From positions 62,001 to 126,000 of the forward strand of contig JBANDB010000004.1 in the NCBI GenBank assembly GCA_037576215.1: DNA of 64,000 nucleotides. The letters are read 5' to 3'. The notes beneath the pieces were generated by a model that searched no databases, had not been told where the DNA came from, and saw only the letters and a list, made by a program, of their open reading frames with translations. A program made the position numbers and the translations under genes. This stretch comes from Armillaria gallica (Eukaryota; Basidiomycota; Agaricomycetes; Agaricales; Physalacriaceae). This document shows positions 1-11,946 of the stretch, one piece after another. The number at the start of each line of letters is the position of its first letter. Positions within the stretch are counted from its first letter, which is position 1.

Positions 1-1906
1 GTATCTTGATAGCGTGCCGCGGGTTTTGTATCCGAACCGATAGATGAATATGGTAGCATGTGTTTCTCAACGTGAGCGAGACGTTCTGAAAGATGAGTGA
101 GCTGAAGCCAGGCCTGAAGCTGAAGTCTGACTCCTCACAACAGCGAAACATATCTTCCGAAATTTGAAGCTAGGTCTTTATTTTGGGGGAGAGGATTGCC
201 TCTAAAACTGATTATCATAGGCACAGACGATTTGAAGAAAGCGAATGCAATGAGGTATACCAACACATGAGATATACAGAAGAAAGTAAGAGAGCGCTGC
301 CTTGTGAGGATGGTACCGAAGAGTAAATAGGGATAGGAATATGTATTACGAATGAACGAATTGCGCTAGGAATGCTGCTATGAGATGACGAAGAACAAGA
401 TATCAACGGTGCGTACCTGTAGTACACAAATGTCATAGCCGCTTTCCCTATACACCAATGACTTTACTCCGGGCTTGGGTGTTGCCATTGTCAGTATCGG
501 TAACGAAGCAGCATTTTTTAGGGGCGAATTTTTGATCACTGAGCGAGGCGAAAAATGGCAAGCTAGGTGCATCCCGTGTCGGTGCATCGGGCTCGTCAAT
601 GCGGCGGGCCGGAGTCGGTTTCTTGGCAGTACAAACTAAGTCGTCGCCATGGTGAATGCCTGGTCAGAACGAATCATTCATGGGTAGGAGCGGTTGCGCA
701 TCTTTGCTTTAATCCCACTGACGAAGAGATCGTCATCAACTGATAGTGGAGAAGATCTGGCTGGCAGAGTACCAGCGGGGAACGTGTTGACTGGAGAAGC
801 AGCATACGTGCGTTCCATCACTACCATCGAGTAGCCGGAGTACCTAATCATTGATGGCGTTGATTGCATTCTGGTTCCAAAAGGGTTGAGAATGTAAAAT
901 AGCCGACATGACTTACATTTTCGTGTCTAAGGACAGGCTAACCAACCCTCCCCCTCCTCCTATAGGGTAATAATATAACTATACATGGGACGCCTAGTCA
1001 TAGAATTTCATTTCAGCAACTGCTGATTCGTTGCCAGGTACATGCCGGACCCTGCCGCGCATGATTCCGGTGACGAAAAAAGGCTAGAATGTGCACCAGG
1101 AGGTTCAAATGTATCCATTTTGATCAGCTTGGTGACAAAAGCCTTGTGTAGGCAGGCAGTTTCGTGTTTAAGGTCCGGACCCCTCCCCCTTTTGCCGGAT
1201 TTTAGCCGCGCATCCCTCTTGTCTGTCTCGGTATCGGGACTATGGTGGGCCGAGGAATGGGCGCGTGCTAACAGGCACATTGCGGCCCCCGACGCGACTT
1301 TCACCTGATCCTCGTGTTGATCCTCATTTCCGGCTATAAGTTTTACTTCCACTGGCTGTTCTACCTTCAAAATTCACTGGGTATGCCTGGAGGACTTATT
1401 TATATCTTGATTGCAATGATCCTCAATTCCACCGGTCATCCGTAGGTTCGCATTCAGCTGAAGCAATAGGAACATTGACTCCAAAACTTGTATCCTCGCT
1501 TCTGTATTTATTTCCTCCGTTTATCTGCTTCTCAAATGCTCAATCTTACTTTTTCCGATAGGATATTGCCTTCAGTTGACCTCAGAAAGTCGCAATACTA
1601 GGCTGTTCCATCTTCTACTTCTCGAGGACTCCGATATGCGTTTGATCCTACTTAGCCTAGCTTTGATTAATGGAAAAATCACCGGCATATGAGCCTTACC
1701 ATTAATGGCGAGTGGCTTCGCCTCCTCTCAGGCTCGTCTCTTGTGCCAGCAAGACTGGTACTGCCAGGGTCAATCTATCATATTAACCGAGCATTTGGCA
1801 TTTGTCTGACACAGTTCCACCCTTCACGTCAACATTAGACTCGATTTTGCAACGGTAGCCTCAGTCTAGATGCCTTAGAATACCTTCACTGTCCTTCCCC
1901 CCTGCT
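1..1906. other. Upstream region of DUF6535 copy 1, no supported gene
   Basis: No open frame here shows a recognisable domain or consistent splice signals. CpG content is normal. The stretch around 1466-1520 resembles the DNA upstream of the third DUF6535 copy (about 60735-60790; shared run TTGACTCCAAA followed by a pyrimidine-rich stretch), so it probably belongs to the duplicated promoter segment. The last few hundred bases are the likely promoter and 5' UTR of the gene starting at 1907. Confidence 0.4.
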
Positions 1907-4900
1907 ATGGAACACAATACGCCCCCAGACATTCGAGACAATAACTCTCAGGATCCTGAGCCCGTCGACGAAAGAATTAGAATGGCTGATGATTCGAACA
2001 ACTTGTCACGAGACACCGTAGCAGCAGTAGACGGGCCTGGAGAGTCTGAGGCTTCGTCACTCCATGGTACCGCGGCAAAGAATGGGAAGAATCTACTTTC
2101 GCCTGTCGAGGAACCATTGCTACGTCGACCTAGGAAGAAAAAGCCAGCGCTTTTCGCTCTACCACCTCAATCTGTCAGCGCACCTGTACAAACTGGTATG
2201 TGTACTTCTTTAAGCCCTACTACTCTCTCTACAAGTCATTTTTAGTTGATTCTCGAGGATACGCACCGAGCCAACAATTTGAAGAAGCTGGGCCAACGTC
2301 CAGCATTTGGCGCGCTTATTTAGACGAAAGCTTGATTTACGATACCGACATGCTTGGAAACCAGAGAGGACAAGTCAATATCCTGCTCGTTTTTGTGAGA
2401 TCATTCAGTCAATTGTGTGCTTCATGGCATTGATTTTATTTCTCTCACAGGCGGGACTTTTCTCGGCGATCGTGAGCGCCTTCATCGCGCAATCCGCAGG
2501 AAATCTCCAGCCAGACTATGAGAAATTGTCGGCACTCTTATCATTCGATCAGATCAATATACAGCTTGCGCTGGCCAGCGGCATTTCCCCAGACCGCATC
2601 ACCACATCCGGCGCCGACCCCACTACCCAATTTACTCCGGATCCTTTGGATTCTTGGGTGAACGGCTTATGGTTTTCGAGCCTTACTCTCAGTCTCGCAA
2701 CTGCATTGTTTGCCGTGCTTGCGGACGGGTGGTATTGCCATTATCTGTCACCCGTTGCTGGAAACCCCCAAGTCCGCGCTCGTACTCGACATTTACGGTA
2801 TACGGGTCTTCTTGATTGGCGTGTCAGCACGTTAATTGGCATCCTACCACTCATGTTGCACCTATCCCTGTTTCTGTTTTTCATAGGACTGGTCCTATCT
2901 CTCTTACGCCTACAGCCACAAATTGCCCTCGTGATAGGAATCATATCCATGAGCACTTTTATTGTCTACATTGTCACCAATATTCTCCCAATAATATTCC
3001 CGGAGTGTCCATATAAAACGCCGCTCTCATCGGTTGTATATGCGATCATCATGTGGATACTTCGACGATTCGCCTCCGTCCTGAGGGCAATTACACCTCT
3101 AACATTCGAGTTTCATCCCGAGACAAAAACATTGCAGGGATTGGGAATCTACGCTGCAGAAAGATCACGTATCAAGCATGAAGTTGACGCACTTCTTTCG
3201 CTGTACGTGAGGTCTTCAACTGCGGCCATTCGTCGTCTCGTAATCCACGCTCTTGCTGGACTGCCTTCGGAATATATCAAATATGCCGAGGAAGCTTTCA
3301 CCTCTCACTGGGTCGAAATACGAGATGAGAAAGAAAGAATGTTAATGGATTGTATGGAGCTGACCAGAGATGGGTCTACTCAATGGATTCCGAAGGATAT
3401 CCCCAACATCGACCGTAGGATTGAGCCCCTCCTCCGTTTGGAGAGACTGTTCCGCCCTTCAAGCCGGAAGTTCCCGTTTGGCCTCTTCGGAGAACATGAT
3501 CTAGATTTCTCGAGAAAGGATATCTCAGATACCTTATCGACAACTCTGTCCTCCCTCGACGATTTGCATATCCGGATGCCAGTAGGCCTCGATTCGCAGA
3601 AGAAAGTCGCTATGAATGCTCTCGCGGATAATCATTTTCACCATCCTGATGTGTGGAAAAGCATCTTCAATCGTGCGTCTCAGCAAGGGTTATTTTACCG
3701 GGAGCAAAGTAGCTTTGACTTGTTGAGGCGCACCCCCAAGTACTCTGCCAGTGGGAATTCTGATCTCACTATTGAGATGTGTCTTAGCTTGGTGACCACC
3801 ATATATTTTCGCGAAAGGGATTCCTCCACATCGCACAGTTGCACTTTGGCAGACGCGGCAGTATATCATGATCGGAAAAATGTTCTTCGCACTCTTCTCT
3901 CCTTCTTCGAAAAATCGGAATTCGACAAATTCGACTTGTATCGAGAATCAGAGAATTACGAACGAAGACTTCTCCTCACCATTATGCGCCTCTTGGTGTC
4001 CAACTCCCAGTCAATCTTCCAACCCCGTTTCTCTTCAACTCACGATTATACATTCTTCAGGAATCAGCTATTGCGCATCGTGGTACATGCACTCAACAAA
4101 AGTGTACATCCCCCCGCAATGTCGCCTTGGAAGTTTGACCCAGACGTCTTCAAGGCCATAGCGTCTTATGTTGCGTCTGATTTATTCACTTATTCGAATT
4201 TTAGGGATCTTGAGTGTTCCATCGTGCACGCTCTTGTATGCATGGCTTCGCTTATGCATCGAGAACCCCACTTCGATCTCATCGTACCTCCGGAAGAATG
4301 GGCTACAAAATCCTTGTTTCTGAATATCCTCAACATCCAACAACAAAGCTACCACGAAAAATTTCCTACCTATTCGTCAGCCGTCAAATTGTCCCCCTTT
4401 CTTCAGAAACACTTTGGAAATATGGAGCACTTGGGTATCTTCATATTCGGACAAGCGTTCTCCAAAGGCATTCTCGAAGCGTACGATGTTTTCCGGGAGC
4501 AAGGCGGTTTAATGCGCACTGCAGATAGAGAGTATCTCCACCCGAAGGTCTTGGAAGGCTTCCGGGGTTACCTTATCGGGCTCTCAGAAGCTATGAAGAA
4601 GACGGGCGATCAGAACCTTCATCCAGAAACGTTCCCTGGATGGCATATCCATGATCTCCACAGAGCAGTGGTCATTCGTTGCATTTGTGCGAGCATCGTT
4701 CGCAGTGGCATCCCGCCACGTCCTATCTTATCCTTCGTGGTTTCAATTTATCCTCATCACCCCGAATGGTCTAGAATATTGGACACATTAAATTCGCCAG
4801 ATGACAAATACTCCATCGAGAAATACAATTTCCACTGGTACCCATCGCCAGACGACAAGGAGCGTTCGAAAAGGGATATGAAAGAAGTTGTCAGAATTCT

Positions 4901-5138
4901 AGATGAGTGTCTGAAGGCGGCAACGGGTCCCAAGAATGACCTGAACCAGGTATGCAGATCATTAGAATCTTTCGACTACTGTCTTCTGAATGCTTTCCAA
5001 AAGCCGTCGACGAGTTCCAACCCTCGTAGTGGGTCACCGGAAACTCGCCCTGAATCACGATGGCGAACGTTTATGAGAAAGCGCGAGATCTTCAATATGG
5101 ACATAGAGCTTGATGCCCGAGATGTTGAACGAGGATGA
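1907..5138 (+). CDS. DUF6535-domain membrane protein, intact copy 1
   Basis: Three exons join in phase: 1907-2195, 2246-2394 and 2451-5138, giving 1041 codons. Both introns (50 and 56 bases) have GTATGT/GTGAGA donors and TTTAG/ACAG acceptors, and the same junctions recur in the copy at 62693. The N-terminal 100 residues are polar and disordered. Then comes the DUF6535 core (about residues 115-330): an SIWRAYLDES motif, then hydrophobic segments AGLFSAIVSAFIAQ, SLTLSLATALFAVLADGWYC, LMLHLSLFLFFIGLVLSLL and a fourth near VTNILPIIFP, with the family-typical CHYLSPVAGNPQ and CPYKTPLSS. The remaining 700 residues are soluble and unassigned. The family is abundant in Agaricomycetes; its function is unknown, probably an integral membrane protein. 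CpG content is normal and there is no internal stop, so this copy may be functional. The ATG at 1907 is the first in frame. Confidence 0.85.
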
Positions 5139-7867
5139 CGAAATGGCAGGAATTTCATGTTCTTTCACAAAGTAAGCTGAAGTCGTCTATCATCAAAGGT
5201 GCAAAGAAGAGACATAATACGAGATTAGGTGTAAATCGGTGAGAGATGGTGACACGGTGATAAATATATCTACGTGAATGTATCTTGAATAAGGAGTATA
5301 ACAATCATATTACTGATAGTATCGGAGAATCCACGAGGCATTGTTAGGAACCGGAATACCAAGGTGGAAGAAATGGACACGTACCCAACGACATCCCAGT
5401 ATGAATCGCATGTTCTCCGAAGACTGTTGCAATGGGTTTCCGATGTCGCGCCATCCAGATAGCTGGGACTGTAGAATAAAATGCATACCGATCCATGAAA
5501 GAACGCGAAGAGGCTGACAAGGCGTATTGGGTCATGTAGGGCAGGGAGATCGGAGAGCGTTATCCCGTGCATGTCTTCGCACGGGCGTAGAAGTAGTTTG
5601 GAGCGATCTCGCGGACGGAGGACGCTTGGAAAAGAGGCTTGGCATGTACAAAAGTACGTCTCACGTCGGAGTGGTAGGGAAGGGCGAGCGAGTGAGCAGA
5701 GATTACGCATGCGAGGAAGAACTTAGTGAACGCCCGGGTCTGTGGTGATCGCCTTGAAGGGAAATGCGGAATGCTTTTAAGATATGTCTATCAGGCTACA
5801 CCATGCGATGTAGGCTATACACAGCGCATGGTCGTGCCGAACATCATGCATGTCGAGGCCGCTGTACGAGACGGGCCTCCGACTCACAGAGTAGATAAGT
5901 ACAGGGCGCCATCATGTCGCCGTCGCAGTCTTAATAACGACCTCGATTTAAATCATTTTATCCTGTGATTTCGTGTCGCATGGCATACCTGATAACCTAT
6001 GAGTAAGACCCCGTGTCGAACTCACACCAATGAAGAAACACGTCCACAGAGAACTCAAAAACCACAGTCAATAAGCGAAAGGGAATGTGCCGCAGTTAAA
6101 AGCATCTTCAAATAATAATGTTGTAACATTTTGTAACATTTTTCTGAGCAGCGCGATACAGAAAAGGAAAGACGAACTCACGATTGTGGTGGTAAGGATG
6201 GGCCCGGAATATGACCGTGTCCATCAATGCTTCGGGGCAAAAGACATATAAAATTGATACTGCCATCATGTTTGACAATGGTACAGAGGGAGGTAATCAG
6301 AAATGTGTTGCTATAAGCGATTGGGCACAAGTTATAGAAATAGAGACCCCCAGCGTAGCGGGCTTAGTACTTGAATACATTAACGACCAGCTGATGTGTG
6401 GGTCTTTATGAATGTGTGAATTGAGGGGTAGCTGTTCGAGAAATAAACCATTCATCGTCCGGGAGTAGCAAGAAAACCTTGGATGATAGCGAGACCGGCA
6501 CGAATTTTGTTGCATGAAGATAGCACGTAATTCCGTATAAGTCCACGAGTCGGAGAGAGAAGGTAAGGATAAAGAAAGATAAGGATATGAATCGGGAATG
6601 AAATTCGTCGTCTTGATGGAGAGGGGGAAATATCTATGATGCGCTGTTATGATACTGAATACCACGATCGGAGAAAAGAACACATACCTTACACTGCGAG
6701 ACGTGCATGGTGATGAGAGAGGGGACTGTCAGTGTATGTGTCTTCAGTCAGTGTTGGAGTCGGCGGAAGAAGCGACATTGCACATAGCTGCAACTTTGGA
6801 AGAGCTTTTGCATGAGATAAGTTGGGAGAATACGCCGTAGAAACAACGTACTGGATCCGGCGCGAAACCTGATAGTATGGATATCGACTCCTATACGTAT
6901 ACTGCGATGCATGGATTAAGATCGTGTTCGACGTCTTCATGGGTCCCTCAGACCGTCCTCCTCGATACCGGTCACGAAGAGATGCGTTTGTCATCAACAA
7001 CGAGCTCGTGGAGAGACCATGTCGTTGGCATCCGCATCAGTTGATGTGTGTTGTCGAAGCCATCACCACCGTTGCCCTCGTCGTCGGGATCATGAATTTT
7101 ATCATCAGGATCTCGCTCAGACGGTGGTGTACGGTGGAAGTAAATCCTATTTTGGTTTAATGATACACTTTAGTCCCTACTTGACGCGTCCTACAGGGTC
7201 GAATAAGCTCTTGAAAATTTAGAACGGCCTGATTCTGCGTACCATTCCATCCAGATCCTCTGTTTCCCAAGCCCCTGCTGCGTGTGTTTCTCGGCATATT
7301 TTGCACCCTCGTTAGATTTACAAAGGTAAAATTGCGTCCTGATTTGCTTCTGTTGTCGGCTTTGGAACCATAGTATGGGCAATCACAAAATACAGTGACC
7401 TTTGATGTCTAATAGGCCATTGCGATAGCAGTGAATCGACGGATACGATAATGGTGGAAAGAAGCAGGTTCGATTGCCTGCCGGGAGCGTGGTCCGGAAT
7501 CTTGCCGCGTTAGGCACACCCGGGGTTTATGACCAACGACTCGCTTCGTCTAAACCAGCTGCGACTCATTCCATATCGATAGAGGCCGCATAGACTGCAG
7601 GTTCGACGATATCCGGATCGCATTCTGGGAGGTAGCCGTGAGCTTGGTGGCTTGTATGTCATCATTCTTGCGCGGTGGCTGCGGTTCGTAGGATTGATGT
7701 GCAAGACTTCATGGTGTCGACAGCAGCAGTCGCTTACAAGTCGGCTTTTGATAGTCGCAATGACGAAACGAGGGTGTGTCGTAGAAGCCTACATCGAAGA
7801 CTTGGTCATTATAATTCCGTCCCACAGCACCACATGCTACTCACAATGCCTACAGCCATAAACCGAT
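5139..7867 (-). pseudogene. F-box gene 3' relic plus unassigned DNA (copy 1 flank)
   Basis: No intact gene is visible. Short blocks on the minus strand match the DNA downstream of DUF6535 copy 2: the run GTACGTGTCCATTTCTTCCA near 5370 matches about 47250, and the region 6185-6625 matches about 46740-47170, including a GACGAGTCGGAGAG-like word near 6545 and 47110. In copy 2 these blocks lie 3' of an F-box-encoding exon, so the relic is probably the 3' part of a related minus-strand F-box gene. I could not find an F-box here or assemble exons. From about 7000 to 7867 I see nothing assignable. Confidence 0.3.
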
Positions 7868-8811
7868 CTATATCCCGTACTTTCCATACCACCAATCCTC
7901 CATGTAGTCCTCTCTCAGCGCACGCATCTCCGTCTCCCTCGTTTGCTCATCATAAAACTGGTGATCAGGATCCCAAAGCTCCGATCCCTCAAAGTCTATT
8001 ATCACGCTCTCCACATTATTGGGGTCGACCGAAAACCTCACGGGACAATCTTCCTTGTCGCAAAAAGGAGCGCTACAACCACGCTTGGGAGGCCGTATGA
8101 TGAGATTCCGCGGAGCCATGTCACGCTGCTTGACGCCGCACATGAGGATATCATAGAAGACGTTGACGGCTGCGTCGACGATGGCGGTGCGATGGGCCAG
8201 ACAGAGGGAGGGCGATGTGAGTTTGGGGACGAGGTAGCGAACGTCCTGCCCGGCGACGTGCTCGAGGAGGAGAACGTATACGGTGCGGTTGCCCTGTGAG
8301 GGCAAGGGCAAGACGAAGAGCCCGAGGCACCGGGGGACTTGTGTTCCCTGGAGAGAGGCTAGCCGGCGGTAGGCCTCAGCTTCGCGGGATACGGAGAGGT
8401 CAAGGAGGGGAAAGGGTCGGTGCCTTCGTAGGGGTCGATGAAGTATAGCGGATCGAAGATTTTGGCGATTACGGGTTGGGAGGCGTAGGTGGCGGTCCAA
8501 ACGTGGGTGACGCGTTCTTCGCGGAAGCCACCACAGAGTTTTTGGTGCAAGGTTAGGAGGGTTGGGGTGGAAGGAGGGAGGGGGACGATGTGCGTGAAGG
8601 AGGCGAGGTAGAGGCCGGAGGTTTTCTCAAGGAGGAGGGATTCCTCGTTGTACATGCATTGCTCGTGTGCGGGCGGGCGTGGGGGTGAGCAGGGGTATAG
8701 GTTGAAGTGCGCGTTGGGATGGTAGAGCGTGTCGGGTTCGCTGACGGCGTCGGGTAGCGGTATCGAAGGGAGGTGGTAAAGCTCGTGCATCCGTTCCGCA
8801 TCTAAAGCCAT
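7868..8811 (-). pseudogene. Protein-kinase-like protein, frameshifted
   Basis: Two overlapping minus-strand frames (8811-8359 and 8500-7868) make one protein-kinase-like protein of roughly 310 residues. The downstream frame has an EAEAYRRL helix, a catalytic-loop segment VKQRDMAPRNLI and IIDFEGSELW in the DFG position. The catalytic Asp and Asn are present but the usual His of HRD is Gln. Small atypical fungal kinases of this kind often have degenerate loops, so activity cannot be judged. The frame changes inside the run CAAGGAGGGGAAAGGG at about 8400-8416 (plus strand); no intron fits, so this is a 1-base indel or a sequencing error in a homopolymer-rich stretch. CTTTCTAG lies directly before the ATG at 8811 and a GTAAAA about 50 bases upstream, so the true start may lie in a further 5' exon. 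The stop is at 7868. Confidence 0.5.
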
Positions 8812-9655
8812 CTAGAAAGGAGAGACGTCAGTTTGAGGAAAAGATGTGGATAGTGGTTTTTACTGAGGTATTATCTGGTTGCAGACGCGAGAGTATGTTG
8901 CGCGGAAGACAGAGACCGACACCAGACCACGAAATCGCATGATTAGACGTGTTGGCCCTGATACTCCTTGGCATCATGGCATGCGCGCCGAGGCGCCGAG
9001 GAAGGAACGCGGGATATCGTCCGAATCCGATGTTCTTCGTTGTCTTCGCAACGCAATGAGATTTGACAGTATGAATGTTCATTTCTTGGGAGTAAGGTCA
9101 TCCTTGAAATTATTGCTCTTGAAAAGCTGGGCTGATAGTGATGTATCGTCCTACAGTTATTGAAGTTTTAGGGAGCGACGAAGACCTGCGGGAGCTTCAG
9201 CTTCAGCGTCGATGAAGAAATACAGAGAAAGAGCAGGCGAAGGTCAGAAGTCAGGAGGACAAATGCAGTGCGGAGAAAAAGTGAAGTTACCGCGGCCATC
9301 TCCGCGGCTTACGGTTGGTGGCTGTACGTGGGAGTTCACTCCCATACTAAGCTACAATGTTAATTTCCAGCCATTGTTACAATGTTACAATTGAAGAGCC
9401 GCCAACGCTAACTAAAGCTAAGAGTAAACTCCCAACGGACCGAATTAGTAACTATGAGACTAGCTAAGTAGATATGGATACGAGAAAAGGTCAAAAACAA
9501 ATCGCATGAAATCCACCGAGTCCGTCATCAACCAGGAGATCCAGATTCCTACCCAAAACGGCAATCCCACGTGGTAAGGAGCGCACGGGCCATCAACAAG
9601 CTGGGTGCTGGGGCGGGAATGGTGCGCATAGTGAGCACAGGCGAAGCGGTCTGAA
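8812..9655. other. Intergenic, CpG-normal, left margin of the transposon block
   Basis: No supported gene. A possible 5' exon of the kinase-like gene may lie just above 8865. Around 9325-9440 there are short inverted words (GGGAGTTCACTCCC; repeated ACAATGTTAC) but no element ends could be confirmed. CpG dinucleotides are frequent up to about 9640 and become rare after about 9660. Confidence 0.3.
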
Positions 9656-9659
9656 ATGC

Positions 9660-10275
9660 CTCAGCAAGAAGCATCAGAAAGATGATTGGTCAGTGAACAA
9701 CCAGATGAAGGGGATGGAGAAAGGGATTCATGGTTGGATGCAATCCATTGGTTGCAGATGTCGTTGGGTTGTTGCATGTCAATGTTGATACAATTTAGTA
9801 GGGATCATGATGGTGAAGAGGAATAGATGGAGGGTTTCACATGGAGTCTCTGGAGGTTGAAAGTAAAATTGGCATGAAAGTGAGCCAGTAGTCGAAGGTG
9901 AATCATAGAAGATGAAAAAAATTGTTGGTTGTGGTTGTGGTTGGTGGTTGTTATGCACGACCCATGACTATTGACGACTATGGAAGGGTCTGTAAGGCCT
10001 CATAGGGCCAGAGCAACAGCAAACATGGACTGGGAGCAGGTCGGTGATGATGGTTGTTGTTGTTTGTCCTGCATGGTCACCCACCATGCACTGCTCCTCA
10101 GTGAAGATGCCATGCTTCGTACTGTACACCATCCTTCACTCTCTTCTTTGTCATGTTGAGGACCCTCTTCTTGTTCATTTTCCTTTCCTTCTACCTATGG
10201 GTCCTAGATGTCTACTCATACTGGTCAATGGCCGCAAGTCTGTCTTGTGATTATTCCACTGATGTGCCACTGGCT
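9660..10275. other. CpG-poor DNA with no assignable gene
   Basis: Low-complexity TTGGTTGTGG-type words occur near 9925-9955. Short open frames at 9971-10250 overlap on the same strand and show no domain, so I do not call them. Confidence 0.3.
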
Positions 10276-10279
10276 CATT

Positions 10280-11510
10280 TTACAATTGCAGATAACATTC
10301 TGACAATGCAACAGATGGAACCTATCTGATACCCAGGGATTGTCAGCTCTCATGTTCATTCTGGTGGGGTTTTTGTCCTTTGTTCCATGTTTGAAGTGTT
10401 CCTGAAGGCACGCAGAGTGCTAGGAGGGAGCAACTTTAACTTGAACTTGTTGATGGCATATCTACATGGAAGTGAATGCATGTCAATACCTGTGCAGGAG
10501 GATAAGAGTAACTATTGGTATCTGGTGAGTCTCTACATGTTGTGCTTTGAGTCTCTTCTAACCAAGTCCTAGCATCTTTACAGGCAGTAAGCAGGTTCTC
10601 CTCCCACCCAAATATCAACTGAGATATCCTGCATATAGGAAGAAAGACAGATCCTTCGTTACTGTGAATGGGAGTGCTGTGATGTGCATACCCTTTGATT
10701 CTATAATCCCACTCTTCTCATGCTTCCTCCAGATATCCTCAATTTCACATCATGACAATTTGCCTACTGAGGCATGTGCAGACTACCTATTCAGCAACAA
10801 CTCCTCCCTGACAATACCAGTTCCCGATGACATTAGTCCTGTCTTTCTCCTCTCCTCTCTCTACTGATACTGACATGACCATGCAGTTTAGAATGATCTC
10901 TGGTTTGCACCGCATCCCTACTGAAAACCCCCATTCTCACAGTGCTTGCAGGTGATCCAAACCTGCGCACCTTGAACACATCAAGCTTTGCACAGCAAGC
11001 CATAATCTTCCTCTGCCTGAACTTTGATGGAGTCTTGACCATGTACAACAAGCTCTCTGTTAACCAGGATTGCTCATCTGGCATATGATTGCAGATCGTA
11101 TGTCCGTTTTCAGTCTATTCTTAGTCTATGCTCACTTGTCGATCAGAACTTTCTGAGCTGTTGGGATGGAAAGGTCCATGCATGTACTCACTCCATGGGA
11201 CCATACTCAACTGATGACTGTGTCACAGAACATGGACTCAGAGGATCACAAATCTCATGTTGCCTTCCCTTTGACCAGACCAGACAATGGGATGTGTGAT
11301 GATCCTAACTACCCAGTCACGATTCCTCGGATTTTCATGAAGGTATATTTACCTCCTCATTTATCAAAATTGTTGCTTATCGAGTTCTTGCAGGTGTACT
11401 GGGTGGTGCAGGGCTTCCAAGTCTGGCGAGGAGAGGCTATGACACCCTGGCAGCCTTTTGTGCGAGAACCTCATCTTCATCGTTCTCATTTTCTGGATCT
11501 GACAGCCTGA
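10280..11510 (+). pseudogene. Decayed multi-exon gene, family unknown
   Basis: Plus-strand relic with plausible basidiomycete introns. A GTGAGT donor at about 10524 pairs with a TTTACAG acceptor near 10585. A 51-base intron (11343-11393, GTATAT..TTGCAG) is a multiple of three, so the frame 11166-11510 runs through it. Coding-like segments include FLKARRVLGGSNFN and VVQGFQVWRGEAMTPWQPF. Several in-frame stops are present. I do not recognise the protein. It sits in the CpG-poor block and is probably part of a dead mobile element or a dead host gene. Confidence 0.3.
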
Positions 11511-11946
11511 GTAGATTTTCAAATGGCAATCCTATGAGGTATGGCTACCTTGCTGACTTCTTCAATGGCTGGGAGTCTGGTCTACTGCAGAGAGCCATTG
11601 CCATCACTGTATATGATATTCTTAAGAATAGGGTGCCTTGAGCCAAAAATCACTTTAATCATCCAAATCTGATTAAGACTGGACTTAAGCCATCAATTTA
11701 ATCATACTCAATTAAGCAACTGGCTTAAGAAATGGTTTAATCTGTCTACTTCATACCTGTACTTAATCATAGTCTCAAGAGATGATATTACATATTGATT
11801 AAGGTCATGCTATGCAACAACTTAAGTAAAAGAAAGCCTTGAATGGGAAAAAAATGAAATCTGCATGCACTTATCGCCACTTGGATACAGATGCCTTCTT
11901 CGACAGGAGAACCTTCTTGGATTGCAATGCTTGATGGGATCTGATC
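11511..11946. other. A/T-rich spacer with repeated TTAATC/GATTAA words
   Basis: Between about 11620 and 11810 the words TTAATC, GATTAA and CTTAAG recur on both strands in a non-coding context. It could be the end of a decayed element; no clean terminal repeat or target duplication was found. Confidence 0.3.

Noticed and set aside
1008..1370. Overlapping open frames on both strands as genes
   Set aside because: No domain, splice support or similarity between copies; mutual shadows in GC-richer DNA.
5270..5710. 146-codon minus-strand open frame as a gene
   Set aside because: It crosses a GTACGT donor shared with the copy 2 flank and has no domain or conserved start; kept only as part of the F-box 3' relic.
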